NCBI RefSeq assembly: GCF_958298935.1
Contig: NC_084921.1
Location: 34,987,501-35,051,500, forward strand
From: Phragmites australis
Taxonomy: Eukaryota > Streptophyta > Magnoliopsida > Poales > Poaceae
Direction of reading: 5' to 3'
DNA: 64,000 nucleotides
Part shown: in pieces, positions 12,774 through 25,317 of the stretch
Position numbering within the stretch: position 1 is the stretch's first letter
Layout of the letters: every line of letters begins with the position of its first letter
The notes under the pieces: generated by a model
Seen by the model: only the letters and a program-made list of their open reading frames with translations
Database searches by the model: none
What the model was told of the DNA's origin: nothing
Made by a program: the position numbers and the translations under genes

Positions 12774-15700
12774 ATGAAGCTCAGAGTAAACGGCCTCGGC
12801 CTCCTGCTTCTCCTTGTGTTGCTTGCTCTTTGCTCCACCATTGACATCTGCGACGCAAGAATAGGCAAGCATTGGAGGCCTAGAAGCTCACCGAGCTCCT
12901 CTCATTTAAGGAAGAAAGGCAAAGGAAAGAAGGGTAGCTCACACCGGCAGTACGGTGGCAACCGGCAGAGCCCAAAGCCACCGGTCATCTCGACACCGAG
13001 CCCTGGTGCTGGCAAAGGATACCAGAATCCATACCAACCAAGCCCAAGTCCAAGCCCGAATGCTCCTGTCAGCCCGAGTCCAAGCCCTGCCAACAGCAGT
13101 AGGCATTCGAGTCCTAAGCCGCCACCTCCAAGCTGTGGAAAGGGTTATCAACAGCCGTCACGGCCACCGCCGGCAGGTTCACAGGGCGCGGTCTTCAACG
13201 TGGTTGATTTTGGAGCCAAGGGTGATGGAGTCTCGGATGATACTAAGGTCGGCAGTTTTGCCCTTCAAATGCCCTGTTTCAAACTAACCTCATAAAATTG
13301 TCAAGCATCATGCAATTCTGTGTCAGATATTCTCATTAGCGATTCCTTTTGTCCCAGTTTGGTCTTCCAATGCTCTGTTTCAAAGTAACCTCATATTAGG
13401 ATTCCATGTTCCAGGGGACCTGTCATACCAAGGGCAGCTTGAGATTAGAATTTATCATGCAGATTATTTTATTATCTTCAGATTGTTTGGGAATTGGACT
13501 TTAGCACGAATACAAATCTAGATTGATCTGCCAGAGCCATCACAGCACATGATGTTTGTTCATTGTTGCCTATGACCATATCAATTTTACCCTCACATGA
13601 TCCCTAGTGCAGAAGAAGAAAGTTGTCACTAGCGCCATATTTTTTTTCTGGACTCAGTATTTTGCATGACTGCATGTGTTGCCGGAAATTTGATTCATTC
13701 TCTATTTTGGCCTTTTCTTCTCTTCTCACATGATTGTTGCATCTCATGCATAAACAGATGCCTTTACACGTCTAGCTGGTTAAGTTTTTTAATTTTTTTT
13801 AATAGGAAGTCATGGAAGATAACAAAGTGGACACCAAATGAGTCGGTTCACAATGAGAGAAACTTTGTGTGCAGAGGTAACACAATAAAAAAGTATTGTA
13901 ATCTTGTGATTCCCAGGATTTATAGTCAGGGGATAACAAACTGTTTCTCTTTGGCATTTGTGTAGCCTAAATTTTTCTTTTTGCAAGAATATGTCGATGG
14001 TTGGATTGTGCATGAATCAATATTACTCTTTTAGATGGAGGTTTTGAAAACTAATTCAGACCTTCCAAAAGGTACTAGTTTTCAAAACCATCAATACAGT
14101 TGGAATTTTCTCAATAAAAAATGTACTAGTTTTTCTAAGATTTTATTCAGAAGAAAAAACTCATGAAAATTTGGGAGAAGGTATTGCGAATTTTGCAATA
14201 AAATAAGCCTTATTTAACAACGTGGATATGCACTGACTCATTGTCCCAAAACTCGATCAATTCAGTAAAGGAACTTCCTTTTTCCAATTCTTTTTTTTTT
14301 ATCGAAATTGCCTTATTGTCTCGACACAGCACCCAAAAACATAGGACACACAGAAGAACTGCTGATTATCCCCTTCTTAGGGATCTGGGATTTACGAGTG
14401 TGTTTTTCCCCCCTGCTGGTTGATTTTGTGATGCTACAGTCTAGAGGACTGTGGCTTTTCAGAAAGCTAGAGCTCATAAGTGGGCCTGCATTTGCGTACA
14501 GGCTTTTGAAGGAGCGTGGGGTGCTGCCTGCAAGCAGGGGGCATCTACAGTTCTCGTACCACCAGAGCTAGAGTTCCTTGTTGGGCCAATCTCGTTCTCT
14601 GGGCCTTACTGCAAACCAAACATTATCTTCCAGGTAATTATGCTCCTAGTCCCAAAGTAGATACTCAAAAAAAAAAAAACCCTGATAACTTACATAGCCT
14701 GAACTAACCTACAAAACTGTTTCTTCATAAAGGACATGACTGTATTTTTTTTTATTTTTCCCATCTAATTTGATTAGTGTTCCAAGTGCAATAACACATA
14801 ATGGAAGGATTGTAATGAAACACAAAATGTAATGATGTTTAATGGTGCACTTATTTTGCAGCTGGAAGGAACAATCCTAGCTCCAACTGGTGCTAGAGCC
14901 TGGGGTTCTGGATTGCTCCAATGGCTTGAGTTCACCAAACTAAATGGAATAGTAATTCAAGGCAATGGCATCATAAACGGCAGAGGGCAACAGTGGTGGA
15001 CCTACTCAGACCAAGATGATGAGGATGACGATGACACAGTAAGAGCTGGCCATCTAGTGTATCATTGCATATAAACTACTTAAAAGTTGCTCATGTTAAT
15101 TGCTTACCTTGGGTTTTCAGCAGTACAATGCCAACCTCGAGAGAATGCCACAGATTAAACCTACAGTAAGAATATCACTATCTTCCTGCACATTATTATG
15201 ACATACTGAAACAAAGTAATGGCAAATTTGATTTCGTACCCTGATGCAGGCATTGAGGTTCTATGGCAGTTTCAACGTTGTAGTAGCTGGTATCACTATT
15301 GTCAACAGCTCACAGTGCCATCTGAAGTTCGACAACTGTCAAGGAGTGATGGTCCACGACATGACTATATTCTCCCCTGAGAACAGTCTCAACACTGATG
15401 GAATACACCTGCAGAACTCCAAAGATGTCAGCATTCATCATACAAACTTGGCTTGCGGTAATCCCTCATTACAACAAAATTCAAGAGGCGTCTAGGCATA
15501 TTCATAATGCGCAAATATTGTTTTGCCCAGCTTTAGCACACAAAGAAATTTTTAGCAATAACACAAGACAACTCATGTTCTGTACATATAAGGCCGTATC
15601 TACAAACTTGTGATTTAAAAAAATTACATAGAATAAACTGAAAGCCTGCTCCTCAGTTTTGTATACTCTGTGTTTCAAAGGGTAGGTTTTCAGAATCAAG

Positions 15701-16649
15701 GGTACACTGAAAAAATGTTGTAAAGAGTACTTGAAGTATCTAACTACCTTTCACAGTCAATCCAAAGTCACGTAACAAAAGCAATGTTGCATATTTGTCT
15801 TATTCGATGCAGGTGATGATTGTATCTCCATCCAGACAGGATGCAGCAACATAAATATACACAACGTGAATTGTGGACCAGGCCATGGAATCAGCATAGG
15901 TGGACTAGGCCGGGACAACACAAAAGCATGTGTTTCAAATGTTACCGTAAGGGATATCAACATGTTCAGAACCATGACTGGTGTCAGAATCAAGACATGG
16001 CAGGTAAGCTTGTGCACGTAGGACTGTAGATACAAACAAAATCCTAGTTTTTTGTAAGGAACAAAATCCTAGTTCAACAGCAGGCATTAGTACATTACAC
16101 CACCATAAACGGAAAAAGGAAAGAACATGTCCTCTTCTGACATCTATACAACCAACAACCTTGGGAAGTTTCTAAAAAGGAAAAAACATAATGATGCCAA
16201 GCAAAACCATAATACTTACCGAGCTAAACAAAGTGAACTCTCATTTATTGCAGGGTGGCGTAGGATTGGTTCAAGACATAAGGTTCTCAAATATACAAGT
16301 CTCAGAAGTTCAAACGCCTATTATGATAGATCAGTTTTATTGCGACAGAAGCACTTGTAGAAATCAAACATCAGCAGTGGCAGTATCAGGGGTTCAGTAT
16401 GAGAACATCAGAGGGACATTTACAATCAAGCCTGTCCATTTTGCATGCAGTGACAGCTTACCTTGTTCAGGGATCTCTCTTACTGGCGTGCAACTCAGAT
16501 CAGTGCAAATACCCCACTACCACCTAAACAACCCATTCTGCTGGCAAGCTTTTGGGGAGCTCTACACTCCAACCGTCCCTCCCATAGCTTGCCTACAGAT
16601 TGGGAAACCTGCTGGGAACAACTTACAATCATATCACGACATATGTTGA
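12774..16649 (+). CDS. Polygalacturonase (GH28), seven exons, proline-rich N-terminus
   Basis: The gene encodes a secreted pectin-degrading enzyme that hydrolyses alpha-1,4 galacturonan in the wall. Exons: 12774-13247, 14502-14633, 14862-15038, 15121-15165, 15250-15457, 15813-16003 and 16254-16649; all introns are GT-AG and the frame is open, giving 540 residues. Residues 1-28 form a signal peptide with a long Leu core. Residues about 58-140 are a Pro/Ser-rich extensin-like linker, followed by the GH28 start '[17 protein letters not shown]'. All catalytic motifs are intact: NTDG (Asp326), DDC (Asp347, Asp348), GHG (His370) and RIK (Arg404, Lys406). The layout resembles the Arabidopsis At1g48100-type polygalacturonases. 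An acidic run (DQDDEDDDD) ends exon 3. Whether it acts exo or endo cannot be read from the sequence. Confidence 0.93.
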
Positions 16650-17478
16650 AACACTGAAAGTGCCTTCGTCTGTTGATTGGTGCTTATCCATGAGCGTTGT
16701 GATACTTCCAACCCCTTTGCACCATTGCTTGGTGGTGTGCATATATACAGTTATTTTGAGGTCAATGTTATTACAGAATTTTAATCTTTCCATGAAAGCA
16801 AACATAGATATTTTTATTCAAAATGGTCATACAGTAAGCATATGTATTTGAGTTTTCCAAAATGAGTAAGCACGATGCCAAAAGATTGTTTCGTTAAGTA
16901 AATGAAAATAAGTAGAGCTACAGCAAAGAGTCCAAAGGAAAATGGTAAATACATAATCCTGAACATTCAAATTGGTATTCAGAAACATATTGCTAAGGAT
17001 ATATAAAAGCGAACGATTACCGGCCGATTACAGTAGTCAATGTAAGGGGAAGATTACTTGGACCAAATAAAAAGAACATGATTGAACTAGAAAATGGTTA
17101 GAAAAATGAGCAAGTGTTATAGTCAGTTTCTAACTAACAAATGGTACCTGTTATTGCAATACACAAATATATTCGATAAACATAGCAATTAGGAAACGGT
17201 ATTAATGGGCTTAGCTGGAAATACTTTGAAAAGCGGTGGCGAAAAATGTTCCAAAGCAATCAAAATAGTGGCAAAATAATAATATGAAGAAATAGAATAA
17301 GCGATTAGCTAAAGAATATAGACAACATGCCTACGCATATAATATATTTTTCCTGTACTTTTAGAACCTCAGCTAAACCAGAGAACAAAGCAGTAAAAAT
17401 AGTAAATATGAAATATGGGGATAACAGGGCCTGGACTGGATAACTAACTTTGTCATTCATCTTGACATATATTTTTTT

Positions 17479-17500
17479 TTGGGGGGGGGGGGGGGGGGGG
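17479..17500. repeat. Poly-G tract
   Basis: An unbroken run of about 22 G after a T run. Similar homopolymer runs occur at 18088 (C), 45250 (G), 55312 (C) and 57660 (C); their exact lengths are prone to sequencing error. Confidence 0.9.
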
Positions 17501-18720
17501 AAGCAGGATCCAGAACTGCGAAAGATATGATCTGAATCAAACAAAAGATGAAGCATATGCGTACCTCTTTGCCTTTCCTTTCTTTCCAACTAGACATGGT
17601 ATGTGTGTCTGACTTTCTATTATCAAGAAAAAGTATGAATTGGTGGAGAATTTTTCTTCTACCATATAAAATTATAAATTACTGCCTCTACTCACAAATG
17701 AGTCTCGCACTCTCACTGGTTGACACAATTCTTAGAACTCTAACCATCAATATTATAAAAGTTAGAAACATGTCAAATAATCTAAGCATAAATCTAATAT
17801 TTTAAAACTTACAAACTATACTATAATGTAAGGGAAGCATTCCTAATGATAAATCTAAGGATACAATTTTTATGTGGTAGTTATATATACCTTAACATAT
17901 TGATGGACAAAATTCAAAAGTTTTGAGCAAACAGTAACAACGATTTGTTAATGGAGGTGGTACATCATTTGCAGTCCATACTGCCTTGCATGCTTACTCA
18001 ACAATTTAACCAGACACTCTAACAAAATTGATGTGGCAGTGAGAAGATTATATCATATCATACATAAAAATAAGTACAAAAGTGCACCCCCCCCCCCCAT
18101 TAAGTACAAACACGCAAACTCTCACCATGAACTGCTTGATAAAGCTATTGAGCTGTATGCACCAACCAGTTGCACCCAAACTCGAGACCTCTGGATCTGA
18201 TACCATATTGAGCTACATGCACCAACCAGTTGCACCCAAAAACCTAAGCTGATGGGGAAAAATAAGCAATTCACTTATACTTCAACAAAAGCATTAAAAT
18301 GAACCATGTCGATTAAATATGATTTTGGTACGCTAGCAATGTTAGCTTCAAAAGATACATTAGCGCTGCTTGCATTCCATAATCAAATAGATGACAATCA
18401 TTATTTAAGATGATCAGGGGGTTGCTTTACACTAGATATGCCACCAAAAAAGATGTGGGCTTCCTAGTCATCTGCCAGAAACATTGTTCTGGAGCTAATA
18501 AAAATAAGTAGCAAAAAAAAAGGCTGGGGTCATATGGATGTTATAACAACGATATATTATCTTATGATGTGTTCCTAATATAGTACATATGCTGGCCAAC
18601 AAAAATGATGCACCTGCATGTTATAAGAGCAAGCTATGGACTTATCTCATTGTTTTTTTTTTTTGGTCTCTATGATGTATTTTAAGAAATACAAAACAAT
18701 GAAAATTTTGCTTTCTGATT

Positions 18721-18938
18721 TTAAAGTTTGAGAGAAGAGTCCATTACATATCATGGAAAAAGCGGAACTACAATATCTAAAAGTCATAAATATGGAGACA
18801 ACATTAGCATTGAAAATGACACCTAATTTAAAGTTTGAGAGAAGAGTCCATTACATATCATGGAAAAAGCGGAACTACAATGTCTCCTAAGAGTCGTAAA
18901 TATGCAGACAACATTAGGATTGAAAATGACACCTCATT
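18721..18938. repeat. Tandem duplication, period 107 bp
   Basis: The block starting 'aaagtttgagagaagagtcc' at 18723 recurs at 18830 and stays nearly identical through 'gacaacattag.attgaaaatgacacct'. The few differences, including a small indel (atatctaa versus atgtctcctaa), indicate a fairly recent two-copy duplication. Confidence 0.9.
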
Positions 18939-19243
18939 TGTAACTAGTACATTTGCTATCTGTAATTTCATTGATGTTGCAGATAACTAGACATAGCAAG
19001 ACTGCCAACGCTGGAACTACAGCAGTGTGTTACTGATATAACCAGATGTCCCAGAAATTCTGAAGGCTAAAGCTCAGCTCCATGGTGTATTTGCAAAATT
19101 ACCATAACCTGCGCATAAAGCGGCAAATATAAATTTGTTAGAATCCTTTAACAGAACATGAGGAGTCAGCAAAATTAGAAAGGGATGATGAAATAAAGCT
19201 GCTAAAGTTCGGTATTAAGATGAAATAAACCTGCTAAAAGTCA

Positions 19244-22200
19244 TCATCTCGAAAAACTAAGGGCATCCTTTGTCCCCTTGAAGTTCTCCACAGTTTCAGG
19301 ACTTGGTAGCCCTGTTATTTCCTCGTATTTCTTTTCTAGGTTCTATGTAAAAAAGAATGAGAAAAGGCGTTTTGAGTTCTTCTGAGCAAAAATCGTAAAA
19401 CAATCATTACATAACAAAATCAAAACACTGACATACAAGCCTGGAGAAATGTTTATGCTTGTTATTAGTTTTTATTACATAAAAGGAGCCTTTAGCTGAC
19501 ATGATGCTAAGATTGAAATTGTAAACATGCAAATCCAGGAAACTTTTGACTCATCTAAGACTCAAAATCATGTGACTACAGCCAAAAAGAACAATATATG
19601 CCCAAAATAAAAAACAAAATATTTCAATGATAACAACTAATACCAAATGAAAAACTTCGATTTAATTCCCCAATGAATCACTGGAAACCACATTGTACTA
19701 ACCTTCAGTTCCTCACATATGCTTTCAAGAACACCCATAGTCATTCTATCAAAGAAAAGAACCCCCTGCAAATCCACAACAAAATATTAAGAATTACAAT
19801 GTTGAGCTACTGTTTGAGTATGCATGGATTGATGACATTCTTTTCATATCACTTTGTGTGGGTCACTTCAATGTATTGTGAAGAATAGTGGTACTTCATC
19901 CTATAAGAAGTTTTGGACACCGGCACAGTCTCCAACTTACTAACTTAAACACCAATTCCTATCATAAAATGGTAAAAAGAGAAGGAAAATATTATCTACA
20001 GATTGTTATAAATCCAGCAAGAAGATTATCACGAGCCCATTGTAATACCGTTTATGTAATGATGTCAAACCTGAAGATATTTGACAAGCATGAACTATCG
20101 CTTATATTTGCGACCGGAGGGAGTATATGATAGCGCATTAAACATAAGTAGCATATATGTATTTTATATATGCTTATAGATATATGTCTTAAAAAAGAGT
20201 GATCAAACGCCTTATTATGGTATTCAATTTCCTTCCATTTGGCATTAAATTAAAGTCTTAAAATCCAATCATTTCTCATTTAAACACAGCCAATGTATAC
20301 CTCCATTATGAGAACTGAGGTATCCTTACTTTTTAATTTTAGTTGCCACTTGTCATTCGGTTTTTGTGGACATGTTGGACACAAAGGGAAACTCAACTCG
20401 AAGAGTTGCTAGAAAACCCTTGCAGACTGAGCTGACAATTCACTTGGATAAGGGTGAAACACATACCTGCAAGTGATCAAACTCATGCTGGAGAACTCTT
20501 GCAGGAAGACCTGACAATTTAACTTTGATCTTTGCCCCTGTAACATCTTGAGCATCAATTTTCACATTTTCTGGTCTCTGCAGGGACACAATGGTCACCA
20601 AAGTTAACTGCATTTATCAATCATGCACTTTTCAAGTGTGATGGCAATGATCTCATATATTCCAATTTTGTGATGATTAAAGGCAGGCTGAACTTTGGAA
20701 TATCATTTTACAAATCACACAGTATATTTAGCATGTCAAAGCCGATCTATCTTATCTTAATATTCTAAAATGACACACGACAAAGAAAATCATAAATGAG
20801 ACATAAATTTCGAAATATCTTTTTTGACAAGCACCAAACTAAGGTCAGATAAAGGATCGAAAAGCAGAAATTTCCCACAAGGTAACAAAATCGGTACATA
20901 AACTATGCTCACCACCACATTGCCATATATTCCAGGAAACGATAAGTACCCTTCTTCAAACACAAGCAATCGCTTTGAGGACTTGTATACCACTGGGTTA
21001 ACAAGGACAATCTTCTCTCCTTCCCCCTTCAGTCCAGCTGGATTGAATACCATAAGCTGCACGTTCACTCTAACTTGTGGTGCTGAGAGACCAATGCCAT
21101 CAGTCCTATAGAAAAAACAACTACTTAACTTACCAGTACATTATCTAATAAGTCGTGTATAACAGTCCTATCTCAAAACAGCAGGCAGGTCACAGGCCTA
21201 TGATTGGATATGGGGCCGCATTCAACACATCAAACAACGTATTCCACATTTCCGCACCCAAATAAATGCCACCTCAAGTCAACAGTCATATCATATCAAG
21301 AATTCATGAAAGCATGCACTAACTAAAGTCAACTACTATATGTGCATCCAATAAAAAATCAACATAACATAGCCACGCATATTTGTTAAAAACAGTGGCA
21401 AATCAAATTGTTTGCTACTAGCACGGCACAGTCTTGCACGTTGCATCAAACAGTTGTGGCGCAAGGCTCAAAGTACGGACTCACTTGTACATGACATCAA
21501 ACATCTTGTCGGCAAGGGCACGGAGGTTTCCATTGAAGGTGTTGATGCGCTTGTTGCGCACGTGCAGGACAGGGTCGGGGTACCGCACGACCTTGAGCGG
21601 CGGCTCAAACCAGAGGTCGGCAGCTACACACCGTGAACACAATATCAACGAAGTAAGCCGAGAGGGAGAGAGAGAAGCCGCTTAGTACCCAGAGGACTTT
21701 TGGGGTGCGTTTGGTTGGAGGGTAAGGATGGATATGATCGTCCCTGTTTTTTGGGATATGCTCATCCCAATTGTCTGTTTGGTTGGATAGATGGGATGAG
21801 CCAGTTTTCTGTTTGGTTGGAGGGACGAGGATAAATATGATGAGAGTAATTAACTAAATTATATCTCTTAATTTTAAATAATAATACTTAATCATACACT
21901 AATCAACATGCACTAACACTTATCAATGCTAATCTTACCATAGTAATTACTAATTAACAAAAAAAATACTAATTATCACTAATTGTACTCTAATCGACAC
22001 ACCAATAGTGCACTAATAAATATACTAACACTTAACAATCATAATATCATAGTAATAAATACTAATTAGAAATACAACATGCTAATTATCACTAATTATT
22101 TTACCCAAAAAGAATGGAATATTTCCAAAAGTCAGATAGCCTCGTCCACCCATCCTCCAACCAAACGCCTAAAAAAATATAGATGGACATCTCCCATCCA

Positions 22201-22439
22201 ACCAAACACACCCTTGGACGAGGCGGCAGCGGCGGCTAACCTGTGGCCAAGTCGTCCTCGGCGGGCGGGGCGGCGGTGAAGGAGGAGCCGAAGCCGCGGC
22301 GTGCGCGGGCGGCGAGCGGAACGGCCGGGCCGGCGCGACGCATGGGCAGGGATCTGGGGTGTGCGGCGAGGAGCGGGCGAGAGGAGACCGCGAAGGCGCG
22401 GAGGCGGGGGCAGAGATGGAGGCGGAAGCCCGCGGCCAT
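19244..22439 (-). CDS. PDF1B: Peptide deformylase 1B-type, plastid, with Tyr in motif 2
   Basis: Peptide deformylases remove the formyl group from the initiator Met of organelle-made proteins. Exons on the minus strand: 22439-22241, 21623-21485, 21105-20913, 20577-20467, 19765-19703 and 19342-19244; all splice sites are GT-AG and the frame is open for 267 residues. Residues 1 to about 60 are Arg/Ala/Ser-rich with almost no acids, as in a plastid or dual transit peptide. Motif 1 is GIGLSAPQ (116-123) and motif 3 is HEFDH (208-212) with both His and the catalytic Glu209. Motif 2, normally EGCLS, reads EGYLS: the codon at residue 166 is TAC, so the third metal ligand is replaced by Tyr. Everything else looks like an intact PDF1B gene. 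Either activity is lost or altered, or the base is an error. Intron 1 carries a MITE. Confidence 0.9.
21703..22213. mobile_element. MITE in PDF1B intron 1
   Basis: About 511 bp bounded by inverted ends GGGTGCGTTTGGTTGGA and TCCAACCAAACACACCC. The flanks read TTG on both sides, consistent with a 3-bp target duplication of PIF/Harbinger type, although TAA/TTA is the usual target. Near the left end 'tttggttgga' recurs twice more (21777-21787 and 21810-21820). The interior is AT-rich without coding sequence. It lies wholly inside intron 1 (22240-21624). Confidence 0.7.
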
Positions 22440-24212
22440 AGTTCGCGGCGCCTTCTCACTTCAGCTTCGATTTTTTTTCCCCACTTTTTCCCTGACGGCC
22501 GCGTGCGGTGCGGGGAGAGGTTGGCGGTGTGGACTGTGGAGTGGCGCACGAGGACGGCACATGACACGCTCGTGGCTCGCGCCCGACACCTCCGTCTGGC
22601 GTTCGATCCTGATCGGATGGTAACCGACTCGCTCCAGTCAGTGCGACTGGGGGAGTCGGGTCGGTCCGAGTCGCCCGTTGCCTTCGTCGAGCCGAAGCCC
22701 ATTTGTTGGGCTTTCACAGCCCAGAAAGATGCACATGGGCTGGGCTGAACGCACAACTTTAAGCCCATTTCACTTAGCCTGTACAGTTGCATGCACACCG
22801 GACTAGAACAGAAAGCACACCTCTCTCTCTCTCTCTGTTCAGTTCCATCCATCCGGCAGCTCAGCTCAGTTGTCTTCTCACTCTTCCCTGCCTCGCAAGT
22901 GATCGAGATCAGCTCTTTTCTCCCACCAATAAAACGTGCCGTACAGCGCAATGGCACGGGCCCACGCTCCTCGTCACATGCATGTCTCAATCGGCATCCA
23001 CGGTGATCCGTCCGGATCGGGCAGGTCGCCGAACCAGTTCCAAGAGTAGGCGAGGCGGGAATCACTCCCATTTCAGATTTTTCAGGCAAGCCATGACACA
23101 AGGCACTGCTACTGCGCTAGTAACATGCAAAGTGGCGGGCAGGGCGAGACGTGATCAAGCGATGCGACGCGACATTCGAGGCTAGACGGCTAGGTGAGCT
23201 ACGCGTCGTAAGGGTAACGCACGTGGTGAAAACTGTGTCTCGCCGTCGTCGTCGATCCATCGCGCACCGAAAGCGAGAGGAGCCTCCACGCACCACACTC
23301 GCATATGATCTGCTACACTGACTGTGCTGGACGCGATAAGATCGATCACAGCCGTGAGTCTTCTTTCACTGGCAAAGCTACAGGAAGGGGGGAATTTGCA
23401 CCGGCAAGTCCGCAACGCGTTGATCCAGCGGTAGATCAGGCAGAAGGGTAGTGCTCTCTCGCTGCTTGAAGTGTTTTACTAGACTAGCAACTGCACACAT
23501 CTTATACATGTGGAATTAATCTAAGTATATAGCAATGCGAAAAAAAATATAAAAGATAAATATTGGAAGATTGAATGTATTTTTAGAATGTATGGAAAGT
23601 AAATATTGGACTTCTAGATATGAAAAGCAATTCATGTAAAATTAAATGTGTTTTTGGAAACAGAAATGAGATCCAATTTTGTACGGTCTCTATTTAATCA
23701 AGTCGGGTAGACGATGGAAATTTTCTGGATTTGCTATAATTGATTAATTATATAGGAATATAGATAGATGCTAATTATGCAAGGTATGCATGCTTAAGGC
23801 AGTTAATTATGTTTATGAAGTGTTTTTTACAAAAATAATTGCTTAGAAGCAGGACTTTACTGTACGACAACCCAATTAATTATTAATCATCTTCGATATT
23901 TCGGATCATATGTGACAAAGGCTGCTAGTTCCTCCTAAGAAGTTCAGTAGAAGGTCAATCTTCAGTTCAAGTTTTTATGCAGTAGTTGATCCGAAAAGTT
24001 TGGGTTGGGATTTGGTCGAATCTGATCCGTAGTTTCGAGTTGGCTTAGACCTGTACGCGTGCTTCCCGAAATGGAAGCACCTCAAACGAAAGCAGCCTTT
24101 CCCTTTGTCCAAATTGGGCAAGGTACAGGCTGCAAGCTAACACCACAAAAGAGCATGTGGTTCCAACACAAACATGTGCGTGATAACACACTGATCCCGC
24201 CACCGCCGCACC
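22440..24212. other. Divergent upstream region between PDF1B and MYB
   Basis: The first kilobase (to about 23450) is GC-rich and the remainder AT-rich. It holds the PDF1B promoter on one side and the MYB promoter on the other. Long open frames in the GC-rich part occur on both strands and show no domain. A short (CT)n run lies near 22820. Confidence 0.6.
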
Positions 24213-24220
24213 TATATAAC
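24213..24220 (+). promoter_or_regulatory. TATA box of the MYB gene
   Basis: TATATAAC within 'cacctatataacgacc', 111 bases before the MYB ATG. Position and sequence fit a core promoter. Confidence 0.6.
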
Positions 24221-24330
24221 GACCGGCGCCGAGCGATCAACAGCGCATCAATCGGTGAGTCGATCTCACTCGTTTCTGCCCTGCCCCCTTCGATACACTA
24301 GCAATCCACAGAGCAAGGAGACTGTGATCG

Positions 24331-24478
24331 ATGGACAGGATGATGTGCGGTCGCAGCGGCGAGCCGGCGGTGCGCAAGGGGCCGTGGACGCTGGAGGAGG
24401 ACCTCATCCTCGTCAGCTACATCTCCCACCACGGGGAAGGCTCCTGGGACAACCTCGCGCAAGCTGCTGGTAAGGCCT

Positions 24479-24553
<75 letters not shown>

Positions 24554-25253
24554 AATTGTCATTGCTTGCATGAATTCTTGAGTGTTGAATAATGATTGAT
24601 GAAGCTTTTCATGGACTTAATTAATTTGTGATGTGTCGATTCGATCAGGCCTGAACCGGAACGGGAAGAGCTGCAGGCTGCGGTGGCTCAACTACCTGAG
24701 GCCTGGAGTGCGGCGCGGCAGCATCACGCCGGCGGAGGACGCGGTCATCCGGGAGCTCCACGCGAGGTGGGGGAACAAGTGGTCCAGGATCGCCAAGCAC
24801 CTCCCCGGACGGACCGACAACGAGATCAAGAACTATTGGAGGACCAGGATCCAGAAGAACCCCGCGGTAAATAGCCCTCAACAATCGTACCGCGCGCCCG
24901 CGACGGCCACGGCCGTCAGCGAGGGCGCGTCGTCATCGGCGTTGACAAGCCAGGACTGCTCCACCGCCGGGGACTGGTACATGCAGCCCAACACCGATCA
25001 GAAAGCGTACTGCCAGGAAACCATGGTCGTCAGCGAGGGCGCGTCGTCGGCGTTGACGAGCCAGGACAGCTGCACCGCCGGAGACGGGTACATGCAGATG
25101 AGTTACCCCTACTACTCCAAGCTGAGCTCCCTCACCGACCACGTCGAAATGGACGCGCTGACGACGCAATTCTTCTCGTCCGAGTTCGGCGACAGCTTTT
25201 GGAACGTCGTCGACAACTTCTGGGAGACGATACCGGTTACAGATGCATTCTGA
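24331..25253 (+). CDS. R2R3-MYB transcription factor, two exons
   Basis: A DNA-binding nuclear regulator of 247 residues. Exon 1 is 24331-24469 and exon 2 is 24649-25253, with GT-AG splicing inside Gly47, the usual site for the R2 intron. R2 has Trp19, Trp39 and Trp59; R3 has the usual aliphatic residue (Ile72) in place of the first Trp, then Trp91 and Trp110. The text '[14 protein letters not shown]' and '[17 protein letters not shown]' is diagnostic. The R3 wording ([20 protein letters not shown]) is closest to what I know of subgroups 19/20 (MYB21/24 and MYB2/108 relatives). The C-terminal part contains an internal duplication (residues 136-159 and 174-196) and ends with aromatic-acidic '[10 protein letters not shown]', a possible activation motif. 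ATG codons at positions 4 and 5 are alternative starts. Target genes cannot be told. Confidence 0.93.
24481..24551. repeat. (TC)n microsatellite in the MYB intron
   Basis: A pure TC tract of 71 bases starting 11 bases after the exon 1 donor and filling much of the 179-base intron. Confidence 0.97.
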
Positions 25254-25317
25254 AGTACTAACAGCGTACTTCAGAGACTAGCTAGAAGCATAGAAGGGAA
25301 CAAAAGGGAAGAGTACG

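Larger units (their letters stand above)
16650..19243. other. Intergenic between convergent polygalacturonase and PDF genes
   Basis: AT-rich 3' flanks of two genes that face each other. It holds a poly-G tract (17479-17500), a C run near 18090, a duplicated block (about 18147-18180 and 18207-18240, 'caccaaccagttgcaccc'), and a 107-bp tandem duplication (18721-18938). No coding gene is recognisable. Confidence 0.6.

Noticed and set aside
18190..18205. 'gatctgatacca' as a reversed tRNA-Met primer site
   Set aside because: No LTR or pol sequence lies around it; a short chance match.
22169..23101. 310-residue minus-strand open frame
   Set aside because: It covers PDF1B exon 1 in another frame and GC-rich promoter sequence; biased composition, no domain, and the spliced PDF1B model explains the strand.
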